A DNA stretch of 64,000 nt from Candidatus Saganbacteria bacterium (lineage in GTDB: Bacteria > Margulisbacteria > WOR-1 > XYC2-FULL-46-14 > WPAF01): the NCBI GenBank assembly GCA_016223205.1, contig JACRPM010000007.1:62001-126000 (forward strand). The letters are read 5' to 3'. Shown piece by piece: positions 40,401 through 50,140 of the stretch (positions are counted from its first letter, which is position 1; the number at the start of each line of letters is the position of its first letter). The position numbers and the translations under genes are program-made. The notes under the pieces are model-generated. The model made no database searches. It worked only from the letters and a program-made list of their open reading frames with translations, and was not told where the DNA came from.

Positions 40401-43400
40401 AATATTTGTGGGAGCAATTAAGCCGCTATAACCACGGGCAGGAATTTGCTACCGACAAAGAGCGCTTTACGGCGCTTTACAATTTTTACGTTGAGAACCA
40501 GGAACAGCTTTCGGGCGGACGCGGGGAGATCTCGGAGCAGGCCGGCACTTTTGAGCAGGCCATGGCTTTCAACCTCTACATGCGCGATTTTGCTTCGCTG
40601 GGCAATGAAGAAGTTGAAAAGCAGATCTTGACCCGGGCCCGAGAATTGGCCCGCGACCTGACCTTGTCCGAGCGGCAGCTAATGTTTTTGACCCTAAGCT
40701 TGATGATGGAAGGCAAGGTGTTGAAGCCGGGAAGCGAGACCGAGTGGGTAGAAGTTACCGCCGACGGAGAAGCCCAGCAATTCTTGACCGACGCCGATCT
40801 TGCGGCCATCATCAATTCGATCCACGAACTGCGGGAGAGCGGGACCGAGGGAATAAGCTTTACGGTTAATGGAGCTTCCAGGAAATATTACTGGCGGCCC
40901 GACACTTATGCTGCCGCTTTCCGGGTGGTGGACCGTATCGGCCAGGCCCCGGCCACCCGCAACGATATGGAGACCATCAACGGCCTGGCGGAATTCATCC
41001 ACAATGCCCTTCTGCCCAAATTACAGGATATTTCACAGGTACCCGCGTCAGATAAGAGAGAAGTAAGCCAGCTGCAGAACATGGCGGGTATCGCGATCTA
41101 CGGACCCTTTATGAACCCGGCGGTGGATGACGCCCACACCCATATTATCCTCCAGGGATTGAGCTCCATGTTGGCCTCGATCAACGAAAGCCAGCAGCTT
41201 GATCTGGAGGTGCGGCAGGCCTACTCGGCTTCCGCGGTTTCATCCATCGATATCGATGCGCACTTTTTAACTACCCTGCTGGAGCAGACCAATAAACGCT
41301 GCCGGCTGGGACCTATTGCTTTTGAGCTGGCGCTTGAGGATTCGCGTTTGATCCGCGCCGCCCGCTCTATGGGATCCAGAGCGGATGCTTATTCGATCCT
41401 TTTGGGCTATGCCGGCAAAACCAATCTGTCTGCGCAAGAAGTTCTGGCTGTCTTAAATGCGCAGGTGGATTTGAGAAAATTAGCGACCAAACTGGCTCCT
41501 CAACAGACCGTTGCCGTTCCCGAAGCCTTGGCAGACCTTTACTTTGATATCGATCGTCTGACCCATAAATATTTTATTTCGGAAGAACAGCCAACTGAAG
41601 GAATTGATATTTCTCCATGGGAGCCAAGCGGAGCACAGCCGGTTGCCGTTCCGCAAACCGGGACCGCCGGACTATATCTGGCCGGGGTATCGAGCTTAAC
41701 CCAAGATGACCTGGGCAAACTGGCCAACCTGTGGCTCTATGCCTTCACCATGCACCCCAGCGCCATTCCCCAGCAAGAGTGGGAAGCCATGGCCGCTTAC
41801 TTCGGAGCGGAGTCGGTGGATCAGATCCCCTTGGGAGATGAATCCCGCCGCGATTTTATCAATCTTCTGCATCGGGTGCCGGCCTTCCTGACCCCGTCAT
41901 TGATCCGGGGTCTCGGCCAGCTCTATCGACCGCGTTTTTATACATTCTTGAGCATCAGCGATCTGGGTTCTGCGGCCTTAAAGAAGATCAGGGACAATAA
42001 TTGGTTCGGTTTAAGCGAACCGGAAAAGAGCATTATTGAGCTGTTGCTCAACCAGAAGGTAAATGAGATGGCGGGAGAAGAAGGTTTGCTTTCCAAGATA
42101 ATCTCCGAAGAAAATAAGGCCGGACTGCAAGCTCTGCTTGCCAGATTGGATGGATTGCTGGCCGGCAACACCGGTAACGACGAATCGGCTCGAGCGTTGA
42201 AACAAGCGGTGGCCGCACTCAAGCTTTATTTGATCCCGTCCAATATTGCGCCGATTCAGCAAGAGGCCCCCAGCGCTGCGGATCTGCAAGCCCTGCAGGG
42301 CCTAGCGGACCTGATCGACTCCGGCCGCTTGACCATAAACGGTCAAATAGTTAGAGGAGTAGCGAGCTTTGAGGCCCCTCAAGGGCTCTCCTGCAGCGCG
42401 GCGGATCGCCAAATATACGAAAAAGGCATCACGGCACTTAGGAATTTATCCGACCGTGTCGCCCGCGCCACATTTGTGGAGCCGCCGGCGGAGATCCAAG
42501 TCACCGACATGTCCAGCTTTTTTAGCAGCTTGTGGTCCAGTATCCATAGGGGATATTCGACCACCATTGTTCCTTATGTTGCAGAAGAGCAATTGCTCAA
42601 CGGTCCCGAGGCCGGCACCATCCGCACCTTTAAGACCATCATGTATCTCGACTGTATCATCAATCCCACCCCGCAGTTCGCCCAAGATCGCGCGGCCGGC
42701 CTGTCCCTGATCTCCGAGCGGGATGCGGCCTGGACCGAGATCGAACGCTTGAGGAACGAACAAGCGCAATATCGCCTGGATCATGAGGGAGCCGAATCAC
42801 CGGAGACCAAGGATAAATTGAATTCCGCGATCCGTGCTTTCAAGGAGCTATCTGCCAGATTCGAGTCATTTATCAACGAGATCAAGACCCGCATGCCGAA
42901 TGAAAATGACGGCACCCAGACCGGCGTCCGTTTAATGTGCCTCAAATTCCTGGCCGAGGGCTATCGAACCCTGGCCAAAGCAAAAGAACTCGATAAAGAA
43001 CAGGAAGTGGAAGTCGGCGTCAACAACCTTTTGGTTGAAATGTACGGGACAACTTCCGTTAATGTATTTCAGCGGGCCGAGGCCACCCAACGTTATTTGA
43101 GCGCGCACGGAAGGGAGCTGGATGATCGCTATAGCCCGATCTTTGAGGACTTAAATCAGCAAGCGGTGGATTTTGAGACCAAATTCACCCTGCTTTATCA
43201 GAATTTAAACAGCGACACGGTGGACGCGCTATTCGTTAAAACCTTCGATAAATTGTTCGGCGGCGTACAGGCGGCCGACGGCTCCCGCACCGATTACGGT
43301 ATCTTTGAATGGAATTTCGATCCCTATCTTCCGCAGATCAGCGGCGCCGCCTACATGGCCACCATAGAGGGCGACCACGGCGAAATAAGGAGCGGCCGCG

Positions 43401-46400
43401 AACTGCGCAATTATATAGTGAAATTATTCGAGAACAACTCTTCTCTCCAGTGGGCCAGCTTATCTTCTTCCAAAGACGATCTCTCTACGGAAGCCCGCGC
43501 CCGCCGGGCACTGACCTACGTTTTGATGCTCATGCCGCGGGAAAACGTGGAATTCAATTCCCTGAATGCCGTTTTGTCCCTTTTGGGGAACTTTGCCGAA
43601 CGCACCAGTTTTGGCAGTGTGATTATGCCGGCGGTGGGCGTGTTTGAAGCAGGAATGGAAGTGTGGGGAGCGAGCGATGAATTCTCGGTGACCGTCGGAC
43701 CCAATGACGGCCATAATCAGCAGAGCTACCTCAACAACCTAAGGCAGACCGTGAACAATCAGGGGAACCTGGATAATCTGCCTAATCCCCTGGCCTGCAT
43801 TTCGGAGCCGGGCGGCAGTGATTGTCTGGGCCTTTTTGCGGAGCATAGCCGGGCCAGCTATATGGCGGCGCTCATGCTGCGGGGCTATTCGGTGCCCGAC
43901 AGCCGCATGCGGTTTAACATGGCGGGCATTGCTTCTCTCTTTTTCGGCGAGCAGATCGACCTCACCAATCCGTTGGACCAACAGACCATCGGACTGCGGG
44001 AAGTCGAAAATGCTCTTCAGTCCTTCAACAATTTAAGGCGCCGGGTTGAAGATAACGATGAAGCCAAAGACAGCTACCTTAACCTGGTCGAACAGGGCAA
44101 GGTCAATACCGGTCTGTTAAATGCGGGACAAGAAGCTTATTTGATGGACCCTGTACGGGCCGCAGATGCCCTGGTTCAGCTCAAAAATTACCTGCGCGCC
44201 CATCCGGAATTAAGATTCCGGCTTTATGATGATATTAATGCGGCCAGCGTGTTGGAAGAGTGGGGGGTAACCCAAGATGATCCCTGGTTCGGCTCCCTGG
44301 CATTGGGACTTTTGGTATTGTCCCGCTTGGTAATAGATTATTCGGCCCTCACTTCGGCCATCATGCCGGGAGAGCGGCTTTCCGCCACCGGTGAGTTGGA
44401 TGCGGCCAGCGGCTATTCTCCCGCCGATACCTTCCGGATATATAGAGTGCAGGGTGAAGGGAACCAGGATAACTTTGTAGTAGAACGAGTAACTCCCACC
44501 GGGCAAACCGTGACCGCCATCACTCCCACAGCAGAGCGCCTGCGCCAGGAAAGTGGCGGGAACTTCCTTTGGGACGGTATCAATACTTATGGCGCCGTGT
44601 ATAGCGGGTTGGCGCAAAATGCCGGCCACATCGCCAATGAACTGCCCGTGGCTTTTGACGAGGCATTTTTAAAGGGCTTTGAGTTCGGGGCCACTATTCC
44701 GGCCAGCATTTTCGCCCAATTTACACAGATAATCACCAAAGCCAAGGACCTGGCCCAACTCTATGTGCTTTCGGAATCCGCCGAAGATCCCAATGCCCGG
44801 GAATATTACCGCGGTGTGTACAACTCGCTCTACCAGCAGTTCTGGTCGGTGCTGGGCCAGACCTACGGGTCGTTTTTGGCCTTTGAAATGATCCCCTGGG
44901 TGATGCTTAAAGAAGTGGAAGACCTTCTGGATAACGAACAATACGGCCTGGCCGCCGGTCTGGCCACGGTAGCGGTTCCTTTCGCTATCCAGATATTGAA
45001 AAAAGACGCTATGTTTGTGAACCAATTATTGAGATTTTTAACCAACGAGGATGTGTCCTCCGCTGTATGGAATCGATACGGCCTAGCCAGCGCTCCTTTG
45101 AGCGTTATACAAAACATCTTGCGCCGGACGCAAAGGGTCTACCGCCGGCTGGGGCGGCTGGCCGACCGGATCGGTACATTTATCATGGATAGTCCGGGGA
45201 TGGATTATCTGGCAGAAAGATATCCTCGCTTGGCCAGGACATTTAGAGCGATCGGCAAGACCCTGCGGTTGTTAGGGAAAGGATACATGGGGACATTTGG
45301 CGGTCTGGAAGTAGCTACCGGGATCATAAGTCGGGACGGGATCACGGGTGGAGCGGAGAGAGCGGTCCGGGGGATTTTTGGGCTTCCTCAACCTCAAATC
45401 GTAGGGCTGACGCATAGACGCCTTGAGGTCGATATCAATCCTATTCAATTGATAAATGAATTGAAATCCATCCTCAACGGCAGGCGGTTAGGGGGAAGGA
45501 TAAGCCGGACATTAAACCGTTTGATTAAAGATAATCCTCAACTTAAAGTAAGAATTGAAGAATGCTTAAAGTGGTTCAGCGAAGCTCTCGGCACTGGCAT
45601 GGATATTGAGGAATTAAAGAGTGAACTCCAGCGCCGGGTTGAGGCGATTTTCGAAGGCATTCCAGTCGATCAATCCGTAAAGGATGCCGTGGTCAGAAGG
45701 GTCAATAGGTTTTTGCAAAACAAATTTAATCCCGGACGGGGCAGAAGAGCTGCGGCGCGGGGAGGAAGATTGATCGGTCGGCTGGTGAGCACAGTCAATG
45801 ATCTCTTGGGCTTCAGATGGGGCGGCTTCCGCGACCTTAGCCGGGTTGAAGCCAGAGTATTTGAGGGAAGGAATCCCTCGGGTCCAGGCGCCGTGGTGGG
45901 GCGCGGGATAAGGGCCGGGGAGATCTTGGCCAGAGCCGGTTCCGCTATCCGCGACGGCGCACGCGAAGCTTTGCAAGAAATGGGATTTGAGGGAGCAACT
46001 CTGGATGCCCTGACCGCGGAATATTCTCGAAGGTATATGTCACAGGGCTTGGGATTGATCAATCCTTTGCCGATAGGGGAGCAGATTGAACAAGCCCAGG
46101 AGCAAGCGCTACAAGGAGCGATCGCGCAAAAAAGCATCGATCTGATCGCGGGGGATGTGGGAAGGTTATTGAGGGTTCCAGCGAGCGCGCAGACCATCGA
46201 GACCTGGCTAAAAGGCGAACTTCCCAAAGTTTTGAACGGGACGCTTGGACTGGAAGAATTAATAACCCAACTGAAGGCCAAGATAGCCGAGCTATTGCAG
46301 GGAATACCCGGCACCGCGGAGTTGACAGAGAAACTTCAGAAGAAAGCCGAAAAAATCATTAGAAGCAGCCTAACGGAAGAAGGGCTTTCGGAATCAGTTC

Positions 46401-49400
46401 AAACTCGAGCCTTGAGCGATAAAAGCTATCTAAGGCGGGCGATCCGTGCGGCCCGCCGCCAGGTCATGAATGCGTTCAGGAATAACCAGCAATCGCGCGC
46501 CCGCGATTATGTGATGAGCCAGGAGATCAGCTCTCGGCTTTCCAATATACCGGTTGAGGTGGAGCCGGGGATGCCCGCACCTTCAGAAGATAATTTGAGA
46601 ATTATCCGGGAAGCCGTGGATTCTATTCCGGCGGACGCCCGCAGGGGATTGAAGATATTGATCACCCGTGAGGGTTTTGCCCTGGTCGGCAGAGATCTCG
46701 AACGCGCTTTCCGCTGGGATGAAAAGATCGAAGGGATCACAGCTAATGGAGTTAGGGAATGTTTTGCGGGATATCGGATAGAGATGGACCCGCAGCTAAC
46801 CCTTACCGAAGACAAACTGGTCCAGATCCAGAAGATGATAGAAATCGTACCCGAAGAATACCGCAGCGGGATAAAGATAATAGTTACCGAGGAAGGATTC
46901 CAAATAAAAGTAGCCGGATCCCGGGCGGTCAGTGACCGGTGGTCGACAGTTGAAACCATCCGTTGGGAGGGTTCTGCTGTTCAAGCGCCCCCGGCCGCGC
47001 CCGCGGAGCCCATCATCCGCTGGGATGCCTTGGCCGAAGGCGTGGCCATCCGGGTGGCCGATAATGTTCGCAATCCCCACGAGCTGGCTTTCACCGCCGA
47101 GCACCAGGCACAGGTCAAACAAGCCATCGAAAACCTCCGCAGACTGGGAGCCCAATTTACCGAGGGGTTGGAAATTGAGATCAGCGAAGAAGGGTTCAGA
47201 TTAGTTGGCGATAGATATACCTCCTCCGATCCCACTCCCTGGGAAAAACCGGTGCGCCGGGAGCCGGTAGAAGGCGGGCAGGGCGGAGCGGCCGCGCCGC
47301 TTTCTATCCTGACTCCTCTCGCAGTACTAAGCAGACCGAATGCCGAACCGGTTCAGCCGACCCCTTCTTTGGAAGCCGAGATCGCCGCACAACTCGAAGG
47401 CGTTTCTATGGTCGACAGCCAAGGGAATGTTCTGGATGAGGCCGCCCGCACGGCGAAGATCGCCGATATCGCCCGCGCCGCAAGCGAACACGGCTTCACG
47501 GCCATTGATCTTTCGGTAATAGAAGCCGCAGCCGAACACGCCCAAGGACTCGACGACCAGGCGCGCTCACTTGCTCAAGTTAATGCCGACAAACTATTGG
47601 AATTTGTGAGCCAGGATCGTTCGTCCGGCAGCCGCGTTCTCATTGCCGCCACTCCCGAGAACTTCTATTCCATCGGCGGATTTGAAGGGGCGGATAAGAT
47701 CGAACTGCAAGTTCGCGGCGGCACTTACCGCTTTGTTAACAACGAGGACGGGACGGTATTGGCAGAATACGAATTGCGCGACGGGTATAAACTGGAGCAA
47801 ACCTATCAAGTCCAGGGGGACAACCGTTTGGCCGAAAGATTGGGACGGGACATCGCGCGGCAAGCGCGCCAACTGGAAGTCAAGATATTGGAGCCGTTCT
47901 ACCGGAGCTTGGGCGAGAGCGAAGTCAGGATCAGGGTCAGACAATTTTTGGCGAACAATCCTTGGCTAGGTTCGGCCGCCGCGAGCTTAACCATGCAGGG
48001 CAGTATGCTGGGCGCCGGTGCGGTGGGCGCCTGGTGGGCAAATGGCCTGATCGACGCCCTGGCGGGCGACGATCCCGAAGCCCGGATAAAATACGCCCCG
48101 GTCAGGTTCATCGCCACCCTCGTTTCTTTCGAGGGCTTCAGCCGCCTGGCGGAGATGACTTTCTCCGAATTGCTGACCGGCCAAACGCCGGCCTGGATAA
48201 GCGGCCCTTCAGCTTTGGAGCAGGCGGTCAATCCCAATGTGATCACCGGGGTTGAGGGCTTCGGTGTCTTTACCGCGGTCATGCACGGCTACGATCTGGT
48301 GCTCAACGGTTTAGACGTGAGTGAAGATAGTTTATTAAGATCTCAATGGGTCTCCTTGCCGATAGGCGCGGTGGCCAACCACCTGTTGCTTACCGCTTTT
48401 ACCAATCCCGAAGGCAAACTGGGCTGGATGGCGCGGGGCGCGGAACAGCTGTTCGGCGAGAACTGGGCCAAGTTCCTCTCGGTGTGGGGCACCCGGGCGC
48501 TTAAGGCGATCGGCACCGTGGGTGCCATCGCTTCCGCCATGCCGGTGGGATTAGAGTTGGGAGCCTCGGTCTCCTCTTGGATCAGTTCCGATGTGGCCGA
48601 TTTTGAGACCGATATCGTCGACTCCGCCCGGGCTACCTATCCCACCGCCCAAAATGTGGGTTCGTTCATCTTCGGTGAGACCGTTTCCGCTTGCTTTATT
48701 AATTTGGTAAGCAGATTTTCCACTGATATCACCAATTTGATCACCGGCGGATCAGAGGACGGCGACATTCGAGACGTTTACCAGGCAGCCCGTGAAGCCA
48801 TGATCGCCGCCGAATCTTCCAAGGTGGAAGAGATGTCGCAGATGATCTGGCAGGCGCTGGAGGAGGCCTATGTCGGCTACCTGGCGGCCAATCCCCTGCT
48901 GCTTATGGCTCTCAATTCCGACAATATGGATGATGTCAAAGCCATGTTCATGCGGGACATGTTCGAGATGTTCAGCCACCTGCCGCCGCAGTTGACCGAG
49001 ATGATCGCCGCAGTTAGAGAGCGGATTAGCCAATTGAGAGAAATGAACGACGGCCAGTATGTGATGGGCACCTACAGCCAGCGCATCGGCGCGTTCTTTT
49101 CGATGAACGGATCTTTGGATACCCACTCGCAAGTAGCGGGCATCGCCCTGGTGCCGGTCTGGGATGAAGGTCCGCAGATGCTGAACCTTTTGCTCGAAGG
49201 CCGCACCGAGGAAATATCCGAGATCATGGATGAGCAGGAAAATTACCTGGCCTATGAAATGTTCCTGCGGATGTCACAGGGAGCCGATGATCTTGAGACC
49301 TACCGGGTATTGGGATTCATCAATGAGAACGACGAGCTGAACCTCGAGAACGAGCATGTCAAACGCGGGCTCGAGATGTTCAAGACCGAACAGAGAGCCG

Positions 49401-50140
49401 CGATCGTGAACCGCCTGGCGTATCTGATGTCGCGCGAATTCAGCGGGCATACTCTCTATTCGGAAGAGGACCAGAACAATTACTTTATGTGCGAGATGGA
49501 CCAGTGGCTGGGATTGGTGGTAACCGATGGCCAGGGGATCTTGCGCACCAACCAGAATGAGCAGAATGAATGGCTCTCGGGCATTATCGATGAGGCCGGG
49601 CAAAAGATCCTGAACGGACAGGCAGGAGCCCAGAGCAATACCGGCGATGAAGTTGAGAACCTGGTCAGGAATTTACTGGCGGTCGGTTTCATGGCCGATC
49701 CGCAGGCGATCGGGGAACAGCTTGAACAACTGGACTTAACTCCGGAAGCGATCGCCGAGAAACTGCAGTCGATGATCGAGGACGGCAGCCTGCTCCATCT
49801 GGCGCGTGAAAGAAGGGAAGTTAACCGGGGAGTGGGAGAAGACCGGGTCAACCTCGGCCGGATCAGGTTGACTTATCTGCTGTATATCGAATCCTGCGGG
49901 GCGGATTCGGTCCCCGCACAGATCCTGCGCGCTTATCTTACGGCGCTTGAAGGCGGGGAGCAATATGATGACAGCTGGATGAGCAGGCCGGGGACCCGGC
50001 GCGCGGCGCAATCATATTTAGCCGGCTTTAAGACCGCGATCGAAGAGATCAAGAACGGGGAGAACGTCGAGGATAACGCACTCGAACTTTCCTCGCTTTT
50101 CTGGAAGACCTCTTCTTTGGCTTCGCTCTCCGACTTTTAA
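37487..50140 (+). CDS. Giant 4217-aa protein of unknown function
   Basis: One uninterrupted frame of 12.65 kb. No signal peptide; the first 45 residues are Ser/Thr/Pro/Ala-rich. The N-terminal ~850 residues contain three diverged copies of one unit (around 70, 385 and 636: LAYYYIP/LAYFYTG/LEYRYVAP, each followed by a short strand and a YLREYL-like helix). Residues 850-2400 are mainly helical. Weakly hydrophobic segments occur near 2397-2505. A duplicated helical unit lies near 2691-2745 and 2906-2961. Three tandem alpha/beta units span about 3018-3254. A hydrophobic zone with several possible membrane helices lies near 3503-3745. The Shine-Dalgarno is weak (AAAAAAG). I find no catalytic motif. 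Confidence 0.85.
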   Translation: MSDNISNIGSAIAAPVTSTGQAPRSAQTGPSTSQSPAAALSSTIPPWLEEQYAADTQLLEEARRIYSGELAYYYIPQNDQFGPALYVGREGSERSIFLDPNNKSLAALELLYRTVCANAEDSLIDNSNLIQSLKTYLKDFAKELKEKSDELRDALAHPEHRLNQDPAQNIISIRKLVTRTASLLGIELAGIDLTSYQGLKAALDKILDSDQFQKLGEAGDDQMVELASKILALKVGDDNAELAEINGLAQGIKNVLDAIKNGQGEDRLSLNYAAYPRTGILRTLTRTTELPGIGEAYIMGSVDISGELPAFLKTLAGTMGIIDFAGFIAYLDNPADQAVLIDRSFVEANLALGGISQEPSDLPGEVIGAFLPSIAGETTLFLAGDLAYFYTGEERHSGEGVKVLVLGIGLEGHENLVYLDQTDHRLQALYNFFFAISDEEVNSENLKNCLEEYLKNILAGFTQEGQISDLADRLGIDIWGRALPGAVADIRQGLADVDIIKLISTVAHYLALGVNSSPESIEELFTLIKDGTGDTESYLAICPFDPKTMVELEKKTIGNIEGLWIFGENLAQGHLPANIAPEDLQAMSAGQLIDVNFYRGRLQSAEIPTAIRLPLELNSDPAVKQAAFRFFTNELEYRYVAPYAGPEVVGILGEGENSQLISLGSDPLLSPLKLFYQRAFEDITIHSIVDARRFNGGLREYLNSQADELQAVLDILSLLEQELQSNSEEAEQLQKKIQDIKYQYITVLQVLADHFDLPAFNPGGDAGSFALGLAQIIDSLEGVDEDDRREVVEKMLAAETGLPKSNVHEILDLVAEGRIKIGQRQFENGRIYELDRKVLDGIKIGGFEVRALVYSNQPLPEQLSPLLQIMGNSLFGSAAQTYESFCNEVYERANDGLIDANFFEIFSGEDPNGQLRVFFHQHEPANDRERVAGSGKFDFRVYAGNELLIRCEYQEDGQEPVSAGDASDPRLQYLWEQLSRYNHGQEFATDKERFTALYNFYVENQEQLSGGRGEISEQAGTFEQAMAFNLYMRDFASLGNEEVEKQILTRARELARDLTLSERQLMFLTLSLMMEGKVLKPGSETEWVEVTADGEAQQFLTDADLAAIINSIHELRESGTEGISFTVNGASRKYYWRPDTYAAAFRVVDRIGQAPATRNDMETINGLAEFIHNALLPKLQDISQVPASDKREVSQLQNMAGIAIYGPFMNPAVDDAHTHIILQGLSSMLASINESQQLDLEVRQAYSASAVSSIDIDAHFLTTLLEQTNKRCRLGPIAFELALEDSRLIRAARSMGSRADAYSILLGYAGKTNLSAQEVLAVLNAQVDLRKLATKLAPQQTVAVPEALADLYFDIDRLTHKYFISEEQPTEGIDISPWEPSGAQPVAVPQTGTAGLYLAGVSSLTQDDLGKLANLWLYAFTMHPSAIPQQEWEAMAAYFGAESVDQIPLGDESRRDFINLLHRVPAFLTPSLIRGLGQLYRPRFYTFLSISDLGSAALKKIRDNNWFGLSEPEKSIIELLLNQKVNEMAGEEGLLSKIISEENKAGLQALLARLDGLLAGNTGNDESARALKQAVAALKLYLIPSNIAPIQQEAPSAADLQALQGLADLIDSGRLTINGQIVRGVASFEAPQGLSCSAADRQIYEKGITALRNLSDRVARATFVEPPAEIQVTDMSSFFSSLWSSIHRGYSTTIVPYVAEEQLLNGPEAGTIRTFKTIMYLDCIINPTPQFAQDRAAGLSLISERDAAWTEIERLRNEQAQYRLDHEGAESPETKDKLNSAIRAFKELSARFESFINEIKTRMPNENDGTQTGVRLMCLKFLAEGYRTLAKAKELDKEQEVEVGVNNLLVEMYGTTSVNVFQRAEATQRYLSAHGRELDDRYSPIFEDLNQQAVDFETKFTLLYQNLNSDTVDALFVKTFDKLFGGVQAADGSRTDYGIFEWNFDPYLPQISGAAYMATIEGDHGEIRSGRELRNYIVKLFENNSSLQWASLSSSKDDLSTEARARRALTYVLMLMPRENVEFNSLNAVLSLLGNFAERTSFGSVIMPAVGVFEAGMEVWGASDEFSVTVGPNDGHNQQSYLNNLRQTVNNQGNLDNLPNPLACISEPGGSDCLGLFAEHSRASYMAALMLRGYSVPDSRMRFNMAGIASLFFGEQIDLTNPLDQQTIGLREVENALQSFNNLRRRVEDNDEAKDSYLNLVEQGKVNTGLLNAGQEAYLMDPVRAADALVQLKNYLRAHPELRFRLYDDINAASVLEEWGVTQDDPWFGSLALGLLVLSRLVIDYSALTSAIMPGERLSATGELDAASGYSPADTFRIYRVQGEGNQDNFVVERVTPTGQTVTAITPTAERLRQESGGNFLWDGINTYGAVYSGLAQNAGHIANELPVAFDEAFLKGFEFGATIPASIFAQFTQIITKAKDLAQLYVLSESAEDPNAREYYRGVYNSLYQQFWSVLGQTYGSFLAFEMIPWVMLKEVEDLLDNEQYGLAAGLATVAVPFAIQILKKDAMFVNQLLRFLTNEDVSSAVWNRYGLASAPLSVIQNILRRTQRVYRRLGRLADRIGTFIMDSPGMDYLAERYPRLARTFRAIGKTLRLLGKGYMGTFGGLEVATGIISRDGITGGAERAVRGIFGLPQPQIVGLTHRRLEVDINPIQLINELKSILNGRRLGGRISRTLNRLIKDNPQLKVRIEECLKWFSEALGTGMDIEELKSELQRRVEAIFEGIPVDQSVKDAVVRRVNRFLQNKFNPGRGRRAAARGGRLIGRLVSTVNDLLGFRWGGFRDLSRVEARVFEGRNPSGPGAVVGRGIRAGEILARAGSAIRDGAREALQEMGFEGATLDALTAEYSRRYMSQGLGLINPLPIGEQIEQAQEQALQGAIAQKSIDLIAGDVGRLLRVPASAQTIETWLKGELPKVLNGTLGLEELITQLKAKIAELLQGIPGTAELTEKLQKKAEKIIRSSLTEEGLSESVQTRALSDKSYLRRAIRAARRQVMNAFRNNQQSRARDYVMSQEISSRLSNIPVEVEPGMPAPSEDNLRIIREAVDSIPADARRGLKILITREGFALVGRDLERAFRWDEKIEGITANGVRECFAGYRIEMDPQLTLTEDKLVQIQKMIEIVPEEYRSGIKIIVTEEGFQIKVAGSRAVSDRWSTVETIRWEGSAVQAPPAAPAEPIIRWDALAEGVAIRVADNVRNPHELAFTAEHQAQVKQAIENLRRLGAQFTEGLEIEISEEGFRLVGDRYTSSDPTPWEKPVRREPVEGGQGGAAAPLSILTPLAVLSRPNAEPVQPTPSLEAEIAAQLEGVSMVDSQGNVLDEAARTAKIADIARAASEHGFTAIDLSVIEAAAEHAQGLDDQARSLAQVNADKLLEFVSQDRSSGSRVLIAATPENFYSIGGFEGADKIELQVRGGTYRFVNNEDGTVLAEYELRDGYKLEQTYQVQGDNRLAERLGRDIARQARQLEVKILEPFYRSLGESEVRIRVRQFLANNPWLGSAAASLTMQGSMLGAGAVGAWWANGLIDALAGDDPEARIKYAPVRFIATLVSFEGFSRLAEMTFSELLTGQTPAWISGPSALEQAVNPNVITGVEGFGVFTAVMHGYDLVLNGLDVSEDSLLRSQWVSLPIGAVANHLLLTAFTNPEGKLGWMARGAEQLFGENWAKFLSVWGTRALKAIGTVGAIASAMPVGLELGASVSSWISSDVADFETDIVDSARATYPTAQNVGSFIFGETVSACFINLVSRFSTDITNLITGGSEDGDIRDVYQAAREAMIAAESSKVEEMSQMIWQALEEAYVGYLAANPLLLMALNSDNMDDVKAMFMRDMFEMFSHLPPQLTEMIAAVRERISQLREMNDGQYVMGTYSQRIGAFFSMNGSLDTHSQVAGIALVPVWDEGPQMLNLLLEGRTEEISEIMDEQENYLAYEMFLRMSQGADDLETYRVLGFINENDELNLENEHVKRGLEMFKTEQRAAIVNRLAYLMSREFSGHTLYSEEDQNNYFMCEMDQWLGLVVTDGQGILRTNQNEQNEWLSGIIDEAGQKILNGQAGAQSNTGDEVENLVRNLLAVGFMADPQAIGEQLEQLDLTPEAIAEKLQSMIEDGSLLHLARERREVNRGVGEDRVNLGRIRLTYLLYIESCGADSVPAQILRAYLTALEGGEQYDDSWMSRPGTRRAAQSYLAGFKTAIEEIKNGENVEDNALELSSLFWKTSSLASLSDF

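Noticed and set aside
39491-40417. 308-codon minus-strand ORF inside the giant gene
   Set aside because: Low-complexity His/Gln/Gly composition typical of an antisense shadow; no ribosome-binding site or promoter.
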